Of a stretch of 64,000 bases of DNA, positions 62,000-64,000 are shown piece after piece. The stretch is taken from contig OX365948.1 of NCBI GenBank assembly GCA_947247005.1, positions 2,108,001-2,172,000 of the forward strand, given 5' to 3'. Made by a program: the position numbers and the translations under genes. The notes under the pieces were generated by a model. That model saw only the letters and a list, made by a program, of their open reading frames with translations. It was not told where the DNA came from and did no database searches. Position 1 is the stretch's first letter, and each line of letters starts with the position of its first letter. Origin of the DNA: Spisula solida. Its lineage: Eukaryota > Mollusca > Bivalvia > Venerida > Mactridae.

Positions 62000-64000
62000 G
62001 GCATTTACCATTAGCCGATTTGTTTTTGTTTGCGATGTCCGTTCTTGTTTCACTTTACTTTTTATTTACAACTAGATAACTTTTGAGTCTTTAAAGCTGT
62101 CGATGGTAGGCATATAATATGTAATAAATAAATTCCCAAGTTTATATGTCTAATATAATATAGATTTATGACATTTGGCTTGTAGGTAAACAAACGCATG
62201 AATTATTCGTACTTATTATTTTCGCCTGTATTATTTCGCACCTTAATTTTTTAAACTCCAAATTAGAAGGTTTGGGCTGATAGCTCATCGTTGGAGTTAT
62301 CATTTTCGTTCAAATACATTTTTATTTATAATAAATGGCAGTTGGAAAAGACACATCTTAAAATTTGCCCATCCAAGCGGCTATTCCAGAAAATATCACA
62401 AGTATTATCAGTAAAAAAAGAGCAAAATATGAACACTTTTAACGAAAACAGTCTTTTTTAATAATTCCTATTTTCGCGAATTGTTGCACTAAAATTTCTC
62501 AATTTTAAAGGCACAGGCTGTTTGATTTTGTTCAAGAAAAATCACTGACTGTCTGCACATTTATTCAGAGTGCCAATATTTATATTTTGGATCCAGCAGT
62601 GTTTAAGACCGGACCAAATGTCCGACCATTTTTATCAACTTTCGGTATGTATCTGCAAATGTTAACATTTTTTATGCACCCAAAGGGTGGCATGTTAAAA
62701 ATGAACCGTCAGTTCGTTTGTCCGCAGGCATCGCGAAAACCGTCGGTCCGTCGGTCCTGACCGACAAAAAATGCTTTGGTCCGGCAAAATTTGACTGAAT
62801 GTCGGACCGTTGGTCCGACGGAGATTTTGAGTCTGGACGGCGATATTCGCACATCGTAGTTGAAGATAATTGTAAAGAATGTAACACGAATGTATTTTCG
62901 TAAATCCTCGTCTAGATTCAATAAGAAATCCCTCCGAAATAGTCAAAAATGTAAAATAATTCAGCGAAATGAAGGTCGCGAAAATTGATTATTTTTTGGA
63001 TGCGGATAAAACCCGTAGTACACGGTACGGATTCCGGAATGTTCGCGATTTTTTTTCTGAATATATTTTTATTTTGACGATTTCCGAGGGGGCTTTTTAA
63101 CACGAAAAAACGTGATTTAGTTTAAAGGTGTTTGATATTAAATGGTAAAATGAAAATAACATTTCTCTTGACAGAAAGTCCTGTCTGATATATGCTCATT
63201 GAATGGGCTGAATGAGCCCATTGTGAAAAGGCAAACTATCTAATTAGGCCTATTTGAAAACACTTGTTAACTGTGTGTTAAAGCTAACAATGCATTTCTA
63301 AATAATTTACCACTGAATAATTTAAAAAGAACATGCATTATCTGTACATCTCTCTTCATTTTTTCGGACTGACAAATGTTCGTTCGGACTGACAACTTTT
63401 TTGTTTCTGTCAGTCCGAATGACTGACAGGTTTTTAAAGTTTTCGCGAAGCCTGTTGTCCGGGGATTGGTTCAAGTTTTTAGTAAAGTTAAACAGTTTGT
63501 CAACTATCAATGCTTATTTATTATCATCCTAACTAGACAAGCAGCATAACACAAGGATGATTTTGTAAGGAGTTATCACCCTTTCTAGCTTGCGGGAGAT
63601 TTTATCATATTGAGTGCTAGCATTTGTGAATATTCATTCTTGCATGCATGCAATGTATAAAGTGGTTACCATTATAAATATTACAGGTTCGCTTTCGTTT
63701 GTAACATGGTAATCTCCCTAAATAATGGAAACCTTCACCAAGCATCTCATAGATTTGTAAATGGAACCATATTACCTTGTTTATTAATGAAATATTGCTG
63801 TACCTATTTTGTATTTTCATCAGTTTTTCTGAAATTTGGACTAAACAAAAAGAATGCTCTACTAAAAATGTTCCTTCAATGTTAAAACAATTATTCTTTG
63901 TTGTGAATATACTTGCTACACTTCTTACACCAGTCCTGTTCTAAAGGCTCAAAAAGAAGGATATAATGTGCAATTTATGGGTGATCGGTGATATCTGTCG
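62000..64000. other. No gene seen; repeat fragments
   Basis: 62440-62550 matches 59225-59325. 62690-62840 is rich in GTCGGTCCG/CCGAC words, like 54320-54450, and 63360-63435 contains facing copies of TCGGACTGACA and TGTCAGTCCGA. No open frame with recognisable homology on either strand. Confidence 0.45.

Overview
The window is animal nuclear DNA, most likely from a bivalve mollusc. This is inferred from AT-rich sequence, short exons with GT-AG introns, two animal genes, and repeats of bivalve style: 140-160 bp internal tandem units, GACG-rich microsatellites and tRNA-like SINE heads. No species can be named from sequence alone. Only two protein-coding host genes can be supported, and they point at each other tail to tail. 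Everything else is introns, intergenic DNA and mobile elements.

Gene 1 (+ strand, 9125-26674) is a calcyphosine-like EF-hand protein gene. Three shared exons are followed by three separate copies of a 102 bp last exon (16519, 22321, 26573). Each copy has its own acceptor and stop codon and keeps the same frame, so three 211-residue isoforms with different ends of EF-hand 4 are predicted.

Gene 2 (- strand, 58511-31178) is CENP-C, the inner-kinetochore protein. I assembled 20 coding exons whose phases all agree, giving 4041 nt and 1346 residues. The N-terminus has a Mif2-type KKIGRRTG...ENFDDY module, then a second copy encoded by a duplicated exon pair of identical lengths (56 and 89 nt). Long acidic/basic disordered exons follow, then the CENP-C motif and a C-terminal cupin fold spread over exons 18-20. 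A CCAAT/TATA pair near 61.9 kb may be its promoter.

Mobile DNA by region: 1-3 kb, degenerate repeats; 3.0-7.6 kb, an LTR element with identical 319 bp LTRs and no recognisable protein; 7.6-8.6 kb, a decayed LINE; 9-27 kb (gene 1 introns), inverted-repeat elements, a 52 bp minisatellite and other tandem repeats; 28.3-30.3 kb, two tandem-repeat elements with terminal inverted repeats; 31-58 kb (gene 2 introns), two 5'-truncated LINEs with target-site duplications, a hAT-like element with a perfect 8 bp duplication, a 412 bp composite element present twice, and a dispersed family of about 290 bp; 59-61 kb, two more LINE remnants. The last 2 kb hold nothing I recognise as a gene.
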